Below the pieces are notes generated by a model. The model was not told where the DNA came from and searched no databases. It was given only the letters and a program-made list of their open reading frames with translations. 42,848 nt of DNA, taken from positions 1-42,848 of the forward strand of contig NZ_CADIJW010000048.1 in the NCBI RefSeq assembly GCF_902859745.1, written 5' to 3'. This DNA comes from Achromobacter dolens (lineage in GTDB: Bacteria; Pseudomonadota; Gammaproteobacteria; Burkholderiales; Burkholderiaceae_B). The position numbers and the translations under genes are program-made. Positions 11,535 through 20,026 of the stretch are shown one piece after another; within the stretch, counting starts at the first letter, position 1, and each line of letters opens with the position of its first letter.

Positions 11535-12905
11535 TTAGTACTTGCTTGCTTTCGCCAATTCGCGCACCACCTGCTTGCGTCGCTCGCTGTCTTCGTGGCC
11601 GGGCGCCAGCGCCGACCATTCGGGGCGACTGCGGGCTTCCTTGAGCGCCTCGGGCAAGGGACCGCTGCGCAGCGCCTCGTTATCAGGCCGTTCCAGCCGC
11701 AGCGGCGAGCGGGCCGCATGGCCGCGGCGCTCGAGCGCGTCGATCAACTGCCGCTGGCGCAACGCCAGCAGGCGCAGCACCGCGTCGTCGACGCTGATCT
11801 CGCGCCAGCCGCGCAGTTTGCCGGCGACGCGCTTGCCGAGCTTTTCCACGCCCTGCCACAGGCCGCCGGCGGCGGCGCCGATCAACATGCCAGTGCCCAG
11901 GCTCAAGCCTGCGCTGAGCAGGTCCACCGCGGCGCCGGCCATGGCGCCCGCGGCTGCGCCCATGCCGACCTGCACGCCCATGTCCTTGAGCGCCTGCGGG
12001 TGGAACAGGTCCATGCCCCAGCGTTCACCCTGCAGGGGCAGCGCGTCGTCATCGAAATCGGATGAACGGAAGTTGTAGAGCGCCAACAAGGCGCTGACGC
12101 AGGCCTGTTCGCGTTGCCGCACCTGCTGGCGCAGTTGCTGCGCGGTCGCGGCCAGCGCCGCTTCGTCGCTGGCGCTGGTCAGGCGCAGCGCGGCGACGTC
12201 GACCAGCAGATCGGCCAGCAGTTCGCACGCCGCCTCATGACGCTCGCGGCGCTGGCGCGCCAGGCTGTCGGCCAGTTGCGCCAGGGTGTCGGCATGGCGG
12301 TCCAGCAGCACGCCGAGCTTGGCGTATAGCTGCTGTTCGCCATCGAGCGGCGGTGCGACGGTGTCGAACTCGACCGCCGCGTGCAGCCCGAGCCTGGCCA
12401 ACGCGTCGCGCCATTCGCCGGCGCGGTGCGCGGGCGCATTGACGAAGTTCAGCACTGGCAGCAAGGGGCGGCCGCAGGCGGCCAGGATGGCCAGTTCGTC
12501 GCGATGCTTGCCGAGCACGGGGTCGCGCGCGTCGACCACGTACAGCGCGGCGTCGCAGTCCAGCATTTTCTTGAGCACGCGCGCTTCCTGCTCGTAGCGG
12601 CCGTGCGCTTCCGGGGTGTCGAGAAAGCGCTGGATGCGCGCCGGTCCGTCGAGCCTTTCGCCAGGCTGGGCGAGGCGTTCCAGATACTCCAGCAAGGCGA
12701 TGCTGTCTTCCATGCCCGGCGTGTCGAACCATTCCAGCACCGGACGGCCGTCCAGCCGCAGGCGCGCGCCCTCGACGTGCCGCGTGGTGCCGGGCTGGTC
12801 GGCCACTTCGCCGAAAGTGGTGTCGCGCGTCAGCGTGCGCAGCAGGGAGGTCTTGCCGGTGTTGGTGTGGCCGACCACGGCGATGCTGATGAGCGGCTCA
12901 CGCAT
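11535..12905 (-). CDS. GTPase-domain protein with DUF3482
   Basis: A 456-residue protein with an N-terminal Era/TrmE-like GTPase domain: P-loop GHTNTGKTS near residues 11-19, switch region PGTTRHVEGA, and G3 motif WFDTPGM. The usual NKxD is replaced by a stretch around NFVNAP. The C-terminal half is the DUF3482 region, with a glycine/alanine-rich hydrophobic segment (GMGAAAGAMAGAAVDLLSAG) likely to contact membrane. It overlaps the upstream DUF2868 gene by 8 bases, so the two are translationally coupled and probably act together. Biological role unknown. Confidence 0.85.
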   Translation of the reverse strand: MREPLISIAVVGHTNTGKTSLLRTLTRDTTFGEVADQPGTTRHVEGARLRLDGRPVLEWFDTPGMEDSIALLEYLERLAQPGERLDGPARIQRFLDTPEAHGRYEQEARVLKKMLDCDAALYVVDARDPVLGKHRDELAILAACGRPLLPVLNFVNAPAHRAGEWRDALARLGLHAAVEFDTVAPPLDGEQQLYAKLGVLLDRHADTLAQLADSLARQRRERHEAACELLADLLVDVAALRLTSASDEAALAATAQQLRQQVRQREQACVSALLALYNFRSSDFDDDALPLQGERWGMDLFHPQALKDMGVQVGMGAAAGAMAGAAVDLLSAGLSLGTGMLIGAAAGGLWQGVEKLGKRVAGKLRGWREISVDDAVLRLLALRQRQLIDALERRGHAARSPLRLERPDNEALRSGPLPEALKEARSRPEWSALAPGHEDSERRKQVVRELAKASKY

Positions 12906-14328
12906 CGCCGTGCTCCAGCCAGTCCAGCGGCGCGCCGCCGGCGCTGATGATGGCGCCAGCCTCCAGGCCCAGGGCCGCCAGGCGCTCGCGCCAGATGGGT
13001 TCGCGCGTGTCGGCGGCGGCGGGCGCGCGCAGCCAGACGCGGGTCTGGCCAGCGTGCGCGGCCAGTTCGGCGATCAGCGCCAGCGTGCCGCGGTCGGGCG
13101 TCTGGCGCGCGTCGCAGGCGATCAGCAGGCGCGAGGCGCCGGCTTGCGACAGCGCGTCGAGCAGCCGATTGCGCTGCTCGCGGGTATCGAGATTGCCGGC
13201 CATGCGGATGGCGTCGGGCAGGCCGGCGGGCGGCCAGTCCAGATCCGTCGGCAGCTCCAGCCCCAGCAGCACGGGCTGGCCGCCCATGCTCGCCGGGACG
13301 GCAGACTCGACGCGGGGCTGATGCAGCGGATCGACCGGGCGGTCGATGCCGGTGGATTGGGCCGGCGGCTCCAGCCGGTCGCGCAGCGCCGCGTAGCCGG
13401 CCAGCGCGGGATCGATGCGCAGGCCGCGCAAGGCGCGCCGGGCGACGGCGACGCATGCCAGCCACGCCACCAGGCGCGGCAGGATGCCGTAGGTCACCAG
13501 CACGCCGATCAGCCACCACGACCACTGCACCTGCGCGTCGGCCGCCAGCGCCTGGACGCCGTCGCTGGCGCGCACCATGGCGGCGTCGGGCAGCGGAAAA
13601 CCCAGATGCGCCGGCAGCCAGCCCGCCACCTGGGTCAGCCAGACGAAGGTGTCCGGCGCGAGCAGCGTGGTCGCCCAGATGAAGCGGTAGCTGGCGGTGG
13701 TCAACAGCGCCAGCAAGGTCGCCAGCGCCGCGCTCAGGCCGGCCAGCCACAGCCCGTGGCTGACGGCGCCGAACAGCGCGCGCAGCGCGCCCGCGCGGGC
13801 CAGCAGATTGAGCAGGGCCTGCGGCACCAGCGCGCTGTCCGGGCCGCGCGCCAGCTTGCGGGTGGCCCACAGCCAGAGGCGCCCCAGCGGGGTCATCGAG
13901 GCGGGCGTCAGCAGGAAGCTGGCCAGCCACAGCAGGAAAGTGAGCGCGTGCAGGCCAAGCAAGGCGCCCAGCGCCCACAGCACATTGACGGGACGGGCGC
14001 CGTCGCCCAGCGCGCCGGCGGCCACGCCCGCGCCCGACAGCAGCGCCAGCAGCAGCAACACCGCCAGCACGGCCCAGGCGCTGCGGCGCCAGCCGTCCAC
14101 CAGCGGCGCCAGGCCTTCGCGTCGCGCCAGGTGTTGCGCGCGGGCCAGGATGCGGTCTGGCAGGTCGGCGTCCAACTGGCGCACCCGCCGCACCACGGCG
14201 GCGTCTTCCAGCGGCCCCCAGTGCGCTTCGCGCAGCCGGACCAGCTCGGCCAGCCAATGCGCGTGCAGCGGCGAGGGGCGGGAGGCGTCGGGGACAGCGG
14301 AAACGTCGCGGGAAGTCGGCGATGGCAT
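12898..14328 (-). CDS. DUF2868 membrane protein
   Basis: A 476-residue protein of the DUF2868 type, the usual upstream partner of DUF3482 GTPases in betaproteobacteria. It has a basic cytoplasmic N-terminus (REAHWGPLEDAAVVRRVRQLDADLPDRI region), then hydrophobic segments such as AWAVLAVLLLLALLSGAGVA, LWALGALLGLHALTFLLWLA, a stretch near LARAGALRALFGAVSHGLWL, and one near WWLIGVLVTYGILPRLVAWL. A soluble C-terminal domain follows. It overlaps the GTPase gene by 8 bases. No catalytic motif is recognised. Confidence 0.8.
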   Translation of the reverse strand: MPSPTSRDVSAVPDASRPSPLHAHWLAELVRLREAHWGPLEDAAVVRRVRQLDADLPDRILARAQHLARREGLAPLVDGWRRSAWAVLAVLLLLALLSGAGVAAGALGDGARPVNVLWALGALLGLHALTFLLWLASFLLTPASMTPLGRLWLWATRKLARGPDSALVPQALLNLLARAGALRALFGAVSHGLWLAGLSAALATLLALLTTASYRFIWATTLLAPDTFVWLTQVAGWLPAHLGFPLPDAAMVRASDGVQALAADAQVQWSWWLIGVLVTYGILPRLVAWLACVAVARRALRGLRIDPALAGYAALRDRLEPPAQSTGIDRPVDPLHQPRVESAVPASMGGQPVLLGLELPTDLDWPPAGLPDAIRMAGNLDTREQRNRLLDALSQAGASRLLIACDARQTPDRGTLALIAELAAHAGQTRVWLRAPAAADTREPIWRERLAALGLEAGAIISAGGAPLDWLEHGDA

Positions 14329-14405
14329 CGCGGGCGGGGCAGGCGATCAAGGCCGCGAAGGGCGGTGCGCCATTGTAGACCGGGCGCGCCGGCGGGGTCG
14401 GCGGT

Positions 14406-15293
14406 TCAGTGGCCGCGGCGGGCGGCGCGGTACTGGCCCGGCGTCACCCCGACCGCGTCGCGGAAGACGCGCGACAGGTGGCTGGCGTTGCCGAACCCGG
14501 CGGCCTGCGCGATGCCCGCCAGGTCGCCCTTGCCGGCGGCCAGCAGGCCGCGCGCATGCGCCAGGCGGCGGGCGCGCACCCAGGCGTGCGGCGGTTCGCC
14601 GAACGAGGCGTGGAACATGCGCGCGAAGTGATAGGTGGACAACGCGGCCACGCCGGCCAACTGGTCCAGCGTCAAGGGCTCGGCGAGATGCGCGTCGACA
14701 TAGTCCATGACACGCCGGCGCACCGCGGGCGCCAGGCCGCCGCGCGCTGGCGGCGCGACCTTGCGCGACACACCCTGCAGCAGCAGGTGATGCAGCACGG
14801 TCTCGGCCGCGCTGCTGGCGGCCAGACGGTCGGCGGGCGCGCGCCAGTCGGTGTCGAGCAGGGCCCGGCAGACGTCGGTCAGCGAGTCGTCGTGGATATA
14901 GGTGCGGTCGCGCAGTTCGAGCGAGCGCGGCTCGCAATCGAGCCGCATCACCGCCTCGCGCGCCAGCCGCTCCGGCGCGATGTACAGATGCAGGAAGTGC
15001 ACCGTGTCGTTCATGCACCAGCGGGAATAGTGCTCGGCCGGCAGCACGCAGAACTTGCCGGCGCCGCCATGCAGCGGGTTGCCCACGCGGAAGGATTTCT
15101 CGCCGCCATGCAGGTACAGCGACAGCGTGTGATGCCCGGGCATGTCGTAGCCAAGCGTCTCATGGGCGCTGCGGCTCCATTGCGAGATGGCGATGCCCTC
15201 GCCCAGCGAGGCCGCGCGCGCCAGCGTCGCGGTGGACGCGGACAGCGTGCGGAAAACGGAGAAGTCGGACGGAGCCGATGCGATGGTGCCCAT
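14406..15293 (-). CDS. AraC-family transcriptional regulator
   Basis: A 295-residue DNA-binding regulator. The C-terminal third has the two AraC helix-turn-helix motifs: LDQLAGVAALSTYHFARMF followed by GDLAGIAQAAGFGNASHLSR and VFRDAVGVTPGQYRAARR. The N-terminal part (HTLSLYLHGGEKSFRVG and following) resembles the cupin-like ligand-binding arm of this family. It is divergent from the DMT-type exporter gene at 15464, which is a plausible target. Ligand unknown. Confidence 0.9.
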   Translation of the reverse strand: MGTIASAPSDFSVFRTLSASTATLARAASLGEGIAISQWSRSAHETLGYDMPGHHTLSLYLHGGEKSFRVGNPLHGGAGKFCVLPAEHYSRWCMNDTVHFLHLYIAPERLAREAVMRLDCEPRSLELRDRTYIHDDSLTDVCRALLDTDWRAPADRLAASSAAETVLHHLLLQGVSRKVAPPARGGLAPAVRRRVMDYVDAHLAEPLTLDQLAGVAALSTYHFARMFHASFGEPPHAWVRARRLAHARGLLAAGKGDLAGIAQAAGFGNASHLSRVFRDAVGVTPGQYRAARRGH

Positions 15294-15463
15294 GGAATCG
15301 AAATGCTACTGCGATCCTTGCGCGCGTGGATCGCGCGGAGCAAGAAAAAACCGCAAGAACCGGCAATTTTCGTGGCCCGCGCGGGCGCAGACTGCGCGAC
15401 AGGGCGACGCATTTTCGCGCGCCCGGATTCCATGTCTCTTTTCGCCCTGTCGAGCGTCCGAAA

Positions 15464-16357
15464 GTGAATCTCTTCCTGTATTTCCTGACCGTCATCATCT
15501 GGGGCACCACCTGGATTGCCATCAAACTGCAGTTGGGCGTGGTGCCCATTCCCGTGTCCATTTTCTACCGCTTCGCGCTGGCCGGGCTGGTGCTGTTCGC
15601 CGCCCTGCTGCTGACGCGCAAACTGCAGCGCATGGACCGACGCGGGCACCTGTTGTGCCTGGGTCAGGGGCTGTGCCTGTTCTGCCTGAACTTCCTCTGT
15701 TTCTACACCGCTACGCAGTGGATTCCCAGCGGCCTGGTGTCGGTGGTGTTCTCGGCCGCGACGCTGTGGAACGCGCTCAACGCGCGGCTTTGGTTCGGCA
15801 CCCGCATCGCGCCGCGCGTGATGGTCGCCGGCGTGGTGGGATTCAGCGGGCTGGTGTTGCTGTTCTGGCCCGAACTGGCGGGCCAGCAGGCCAGCCACGA
15901 GACCCTGCTGGGCCTGGGCTTCGCGCTGCTCGGCACGTTCTGCTTCTCGACCGGCAACATGCTGTCGTCGCTGCAGCAGCGCGCGGGCTTGCGGCCGCTC
16001 ACCGGCAACGCCTACAGCATGCTGTACGGCGCGGCGGTGCTGCTGGCCGGCTGCCTGGCCGCGGGCGTGCCGTTCCGCTTCGACACCTCCACGGCCTATG
16101 TTGGCGCGCTGGTGTACCTGGCGATTCCGGGGTCCGTGATCGGTTTTACCGCCTACCTGACGCTGGTCGGTCGCATGGGGCCGGCGCGCGCGGCGTACTG
16201 CACCGTGCTGTTCCCCGTGGTGGCCTTGAGCGTGTCGACCTTTGCCGAGGGCTATCAGTGGACCCCTGCCGCGTTGCTGGGTCTGGCGCTGGTGATGTTC
16301 GGCAATCTGCTGGTTTTCACCAAGTGGTCGCCGTTCGCACGCCGTATCGCGGCGTAG
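15464..16357 (+). CDS. EamA/DMT-superfamily transporter
   Basis: A 297-residue inner-membrane protein with the ten-helix, two-repeat EamA architecture. It begins VNLFLYFLTVIIWGTTWIAI, the classic first helix with WGxxW, and ends near LALVMFGNLLVFTKW. I chose the GTG start at 15464 because the protein family starts right at this helix. In-frame upstream sequence back to 15278 is arginine-rich and not family-like, and the ATG at 15432 is out of frame. No strong ribosome-binding site is visible. Usual roles are efflux of amino acids or metabolites; substrate unknown. The divergent AraC gene may regulate it. Confidence 0.85.
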   Translation: MNLFLYFLTVIIWGTTWIAIKLQLGVVPIPVSIFYRFALAGLVLFAALLLTRKLQRMDRRGHLLCLGQGLCLFCLNFLCFYTATQWIPSGLVSVVFSAATLWNALNARLWFGTRIAPRVMVAGVVGFSGLVLLFWPELAGQQASHETLLGLGFALLGTFCFSTGNMLSSLQQRAGLRPLTGNAYSMLYGAAVLLAGCLAAGVPFRFDTSTAYVGALVYLAIPGSVIGFTAYLTLVGRMGPARAAYCTVLFPVVALSVSTFAEGYQWTPAALLGLALVMFGNLLVFTKWSPFARRIAA

Positions 16358-16399
16358 GGCGATGGCGCCGCGGTGTGCATCGGCGCCGGGCGACGAGCG

Positions 16400-17602
16400 C
16401 TAGCCCTGGCGCGCCAGCATGCGCAGCGCGTCGAGCAGGCGGTCGATCTCGTCGTCGCGCGTCAGGTAGCTGACCGAGGCGCGCGCGATCTGCGTCAGCC
16501 CGCGCGCGTTCATGTCCAGCGGCGTGTACGGCACGCCGTTGCTGCCGATAATGATGCCCTGCGCCGCCAGGGCCCGCTGCACCGCGGTGGCTTCGTGCCC
16601 GGCAAGGTTGAACGACACCAGGCCCGAGCGCTCGCGGCCCTGGTCCAGGACCTCGATGCCAGCAATCGCGGCCAGTTCCGCCCGCAGGGCCTGGGCGACC
16701 GTGTCGATACGGTCGCGGATCGCTTCCAGGCCGATATCGAGCGCCTCGCGCAGCGCATTGGCCTGGCCGCAGCGCAGCGCCAGCGAGGCCTCGGCGGATT
16801 CGAAGCGCGCCGCGTCGGCGCGCACTTGCGGCTGGCCGTCGGCACCCAGCGGCGCCGAATAGGTGTCGACGAACGCCGGCGTCAGCCGTGGCAGGAAATC
16901 GCGCCGCACGTACAGCAGGCCGGTGCCGCGCGGGCCCCGCAGGGCCTTGCGACCGGCGCCGCTCAGCACGTCGCAGCCGACCTCGGCCACGTCCACCGGC
17001 AATTGCCCAACGGCCTGCGCCGCATCGATGAAATACGGCACGCCGGCGGCGCGCGCCACGCGGCCCACGGCGGCGGCCGGGTTGATCAGGCCGCCGTTGG
17101 CGGGCAGCCAGGTCAACGCGATCAGCCGCACCCGTTCGTCCAGCATGGCTTGCAGCGCGGCCGGATCGACGCAACCGCTGTCGTCCGACGGGATGGTCTC
17201 GATCGAGGCGCCGGTGCGTTGCGCCGTCAGCCGCATGGCGGAGAGATTGCCGCCCCATTCGTGGCGCCCCACCAGGATGCGGTCGCCCGCGCGCCACGGG
17301 CCCAGCGCGGCGAAGGCCGCGCCCCAGCCGGGGGAATTGCCGCCGGTCAGGGCAATCTCGTCGGGCTGGGCGTTGAGCAGGCGCGCCGCCAGTTGGCGCG
17401 CCTGTTCGGTCGTTGCGCGCGCGGCCACGCCCGCCTCCATCGGCCCTTGCTCGGCTTCGCGCCGCAGGTGGGCCTGGATGGCGTCCAGGGTGGCGGCGGA
17501 CGGCAGCGAGGCGCCGGCATGGTTGAAATGGACGGTGGTGCGCGTGCCGGGCGTGGCGGCGCGCAACGCTTCCAGGGCGGCGGGGGTCAGGGCGGCGGAC
17601 AT
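16400..17602 (-). CDS. Class V aminotransferase (PLP-dependent, isopenicillin-N-epimerase-like)
   Basis: A 400-residue fold-type I PLP enzyme. FNHAGASLPS near the N-terminus is typical of the class V group. FIDAAQAVGQLPVDV contains the aspartate that contacts the pyridine nitrogen, and SGAGRKALRGPRGTGLLYV contains the candidate Schiff-base lysine (GRK). I chose the ATG at 17602, preceded by CTGGAA. An ATG at 17650 overlaps the stop of the RidA gene (TGATG) and would add 16 basic residues, so it is a possible coupled start. Pairing with RidA fits, since RidA removes reactive enamine/imine products of PLP enzymes. Substrate unknown. Confidence 0.87.
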   Translation of the reverse strand: MSAALTPAALEALRAATPGTRTTVHFNHAGASLPSAATLDAIQAHLRREAEQGPMEAGVAARATTEQARQLAARLLNAQPDEIALTGGNSPGWGAAFAALGPWRAGDRILVGRHEWGGNLSAMRLTAQRTGASIETIPSDDSGCVDPAALQAMLDERVRLIALTWLPANGGLINPAAAVGRVARAAGVPYFIDAAQAVGQLPVDVAEVGCDVLSGAGRKALRGPRGTGLLYVRRDFLPRLTPAFVDTYSAPLGADGQPQVRADAARFESAEASLALRCGQANALREALDIGLEAIRDRIDTVAQALRAELAAIAGIEVLDQGRERSGLVSFNLAGHEATAVQRALAAQGIIIGSNGVPYTPLDMNARGLTQIARASVSYLTRDDEIDRLLDALRMLARQG

Positions 17603-17649
17603 GGCAATTCCAGGAAAATCGCGCCGGGCGGCGGCCCGGCGTCGGGACA

Positions 17650-18123
17650 TCAGGCGGGGGTGAGCGCGATGACCGCTTCCACTTCCACCGCCACGCCTTG
17701 CGGCAACGAGGCCACGCCGACCGCGCTGCGCGCGTGGCGGCCGGCGTCGCCGAACACTTCGACCATCAGGTCCGAGGCACCGTTGGCCACCGCGCTCTGG
17801 CGGTTGAAGTCCGGCGTGCTGGCGACGAATACGCCCAGGCGCACCACGCGCGCCACGCGATCGAGCCGATCGTCGGTGGCGGCGGCGATCTGCGCCAGGA
17901 TGCCCAGCGCCGACAGGCGCGCGGCGGCGACCCCGTCGGCTTCGGAAATCTGGTTGCCCAACTGGCCCAGGAACGTCGCCTTGCCAGCGGCGCGCGAGAT
18001 CTGGCCCGAGATGTACAGCAGGTTGCCCTCTTGCACGAAGGGGACGTAATTGGCGGCGGGCGCGGCCGCGGGGTCCAGCGCAAGGCCGAGTTCGGCCACG
18101 CGGCCGGAGATCGTACGGGTCAT
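17650..18123 (-). CDS. RidA family protein (enamine/imine deaminase type)
   Basis: A 157-residue cytoplasmic protein of the Rid/YjgF superfamily. It contains GNLLYISGQISRAAG near residue 35 and the C-terminal block HARSAVGVASLPQGVAVEVEA, with the arginine and glutamate expected for the active site. I chose the ATG at 18123, preceded by AGGTGA. The in-frame start at 18195 would add 24 residues outside the family. Its stop overlaps a possible start of the aminotransferase gene, so the two are probably one transcript. The role would be detoxifying reactive intermediates from the neighbouring PLP enzyme. Confidence 0.9.
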   Translation of the reverse strand: MTRTISGRVAELGLALDPAAAPAANYVPFVQEGNLLYISGQISRAAGKATFLGQLGNQISEADGVAAARLSALGILAQIAAATDDRLDRVARVVRLGVFVASTPDFNRQSAVANGASDLMVEVFGDAGRHARSAVGVASLPQGVAVEVEAVIALTPA

Positions 18124-18229
18124 GGAGTCACCTGTGAAACGGAAAAGAAAGGGTGATCTCCATGCTATCGATGCGCGTCGCGCCTGACCAATCAATTATT
18201 GCGAGCGACGTATGAGTAAAAGTAATGCG

Positions 18230-19132
18230 TCAGCCTTGCGCCGCGGCCCGCATCAGCCACGCCAGGAACGCCTGGGCGGCGGCATCGGTCTTGCCGCGCG
18301 GACTCACGAACCACCAGCCGATACGCGGATCTTCCAGGGTGGTGCCCGGCAGGGCCTCGACCAGGGCGCCGCTGGCCAGTTGCGCGGCGATCATGCGGTG
18401 GCGGCCCATGGCCAGGCCCTGCCCCGCCAGCGCGGCTTCGACCACGATGTTGTAGTCGTGCAGGTGCACGGTCTGGGCGCGGCCGAGATCCAGGCCATGA
18501 TGGCGCGACCACGTGTCCCACTCGAACGGATGCCGGGTATGCGAGACCAGCAGGGAATGGCGCAGCAGGTCCGCCGGCGTGCGCGGACGCCGCCGGCCCG
18601 CCAGCAGCGCGGGCGCGCACACCACGGACAGCCGCTCCGCCATGATGCGGCGCGCCCGCACGCCGGGCCACGTGCCGCGGCCGTAGCGAATGGCCACGTC
18701 GACCTCGCCGCCCGCCACGTCGGCCAGGCCGATGTCGGGCAGCAGTTGCAGGTCGATGTCCGGATGCGCCGCGGCGAAGTCCGGCAGCCGCGGCGCCAGC
18801 CATCGCGTGGCGAACGATGCCAGCAGGCCGACGCGCAGCGCGCGGCGCGCGGGGGCCGGCGCGCGGATGGCGTCGGTGCCCTGGCGCAGCAGCGTGAACG
18901 CGGCGTGGACCTGCTCGTAATAAGCCTGCCCGGCCGGGGTCAGCGCCACGGCACGGGTGCGGCGCTCGAACAGCGCCACGCCCAGTTCCGCCTCCAGCCG
19001 CTGGATATGGTGGCTGATGGCGCTCTGGGTGACGAACAGCTCTTCGCCCGCCAGGCTGAAGCTCAGGCGCCGGGCGGCGGCCTCGAAGGCGCGCAGCGAG
19101 ACCAGGGCGGGCAGGGATCGATTGGATCGCAT
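18230..19132 (-). CDS. LysR-family transcriptional regulator (GcvA-like)
   Basis: A 300-residue regulator. The N-terminal winged helix-turn-helix is clear: ALVSLRAFEAAARRLSFSLA then EELFVTQSAISHHIQRLEAE. This pattern resembles GcvA-type LysR proteins. An effector-binding domain follows. I chose the ATG at 19132, which puts the HTH at the usual position; a longer reading frame from 19261 has no family similarity. The gene lies directly upstream of ridA and the aminotransferase on the same strand, with 106 bases between, so it may regulate these genes or itself. Effector unknown. Confidence 0.9.
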   Translation of the reverse strand: MRSNRSLPALVSLRAFEAAARRLSFSLAGEELFVTQSAISHHIQRLEAELGVALFERRTRAVALTPAGQAYYEQVHAAFTLLRQGTDAIRAPAPARRALRVGLLASFATRWLAPRLPDFAAAHPDIDLQLLPDIGLADVAGGEVDVAIRYGRGTWPGVRARRIMAERLSVVCAPALLAGRRRPRTPADLLRHSLLVSHTRHPFEWDTWSRHHGLDLGRAQTVHLHDYNIVVEAALAGQGLAMGRHRMIAAQLASGALVEALPGTTLEDPRIGWWFVSPRGKTDAAAQAFLAWLMRAAAQG

Positions 19133-19196
19133 GGGGCAGGCGGTGGCGGAAGGACCGGCTTGGGGGAGTATCCGGCGGGCGCCCCATTCTCGCAAA

Positions 19197-19610
19197 TCAG
19201 GAGTGGGCAGGGAATCGGGCCAGGTCGGCCGCGTTGATCGGCTTGCTGCGCTGCACTTCATGCCGCACGATCCGCAGCGCCTGGCGCTGCGCCTGCTCGT
19301 CCGCCGGGACGTCCCAGGTGCTTGCCGACAGCGCCGAGGCCGGATCGAGCAGCCGGAAAGTGAGATCCATCAGCAGATACGCGGCCGTGGCCTGGGTGTC
19401 CAGCGGCGTCTGCGCGGGCCAGCCCGTCAGGTCGCCGGTTTCACAGATCCACAGGATCACATTGACGGCCTCGGCCTGGTGCCGCTTCATGACCGCGATG
19501 TCCGGCAGCGGGGCCGAGGCGCCGGGCACGATCCAGGGATTTTTCTGCAGCAGCCCGAACACGAGTTCAAAGGCGGTCTTTGCGTCGACGGATTTCGTTG
19601 GGGAAGGCAT
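19197..19610 (-). CDS. Hypothetical protein
   Basis: A 137-residue soluble protein I do not recognise. It starts MPSPTKSVDAKTAFELVFGL at the ATG at 19610; upstream in-frame sequence to 19769 looks non-coding. It is mainly helical in appearance, with no signal peptide or membrane segment, and has several tryptophans (NPWIVPG, ILWICETGDLTGW). It ends 64 bases before the LysR gene on the same strand. Codon usage matches the chromosome, so it is probably real. Confidence 0.6.
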   Translation of the reverse strand: MPSPTKSVDAKTAFELVFGLLQKNPWIVPGASAPLPDIAVMKRHQAEAVNVILWICETGDLTGWPAQTPLDTQATAAYLLMDLTFRLLDPASALSASTWDVPADEQAQRQALRIVRHEVQRSKPINAADLARFPAHS

Positions 19611-19753
19611 GGGGAGAGCGGCGGGTACCCGGGCATCACGGTTGACTCGACGCCAATCGTAGAACCATTTCACCCCGCATTCGGGCCCGGACCGCTCGAT
19701 TGAGGCGGAACACCGTCCGACTTTGGCGGCGTGCCGCGGGCGTTCGCCCATGC

Positions 19754-19780
19754 AAAAGGCCCGCAACACGTTGCGGGCCC
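19754..19780 (-). terminator. Rho-independent terminator of tRNA-Asn
   Basis: On the minus strand, GGCCCGCAA and TTGCGGGCC (19758-19766 and 19771-19779) form a 9-bp stem with a 4-base loop followed by TTTT. It lies 18 bases after the 3' end of the tRNA. Confidence 0.8.
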
Positions 19781-19797
19781 TTCAGTACTGCATTCTT

Positions 19798-19873
19798 TGG
19801 CTCCCCGAGCTGGGCTCGAACCAGCGACCTGCGGATTAACAGTCCGTCGCTCTACCGACTGAGCTATCGGGGA
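19798..19873 (-). tRNA. tRNA-Asn (anticodon GTT)
   Basis: A 76-base cloverleaf on the minus strand, starting TCCCCGATAGCTCAGTCGG and ending with an encoded CCA. The acceptor stem TCCCCGA pairs with TCGGGGA, the T-loop has GGTTCGAGCC, and the anticodon loop is CTGTTAA. Followed by a terminator on the same strand. Confidence 0.97.
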
Positions 19874-20026
19874 ACAGGTAGAGGGGGCGAATTATGCACA
19901 AATTTCGCGGGGAATGCAAAACGGCCCGGATGACTGGAGGGGTTATGACGCTTCGGCGCCAGGACGATCCCTTATCATGGCAACCAGAAGGTTCGCGACC
20001 TCTCACGTTTTTTCTGGGTTTCACAC

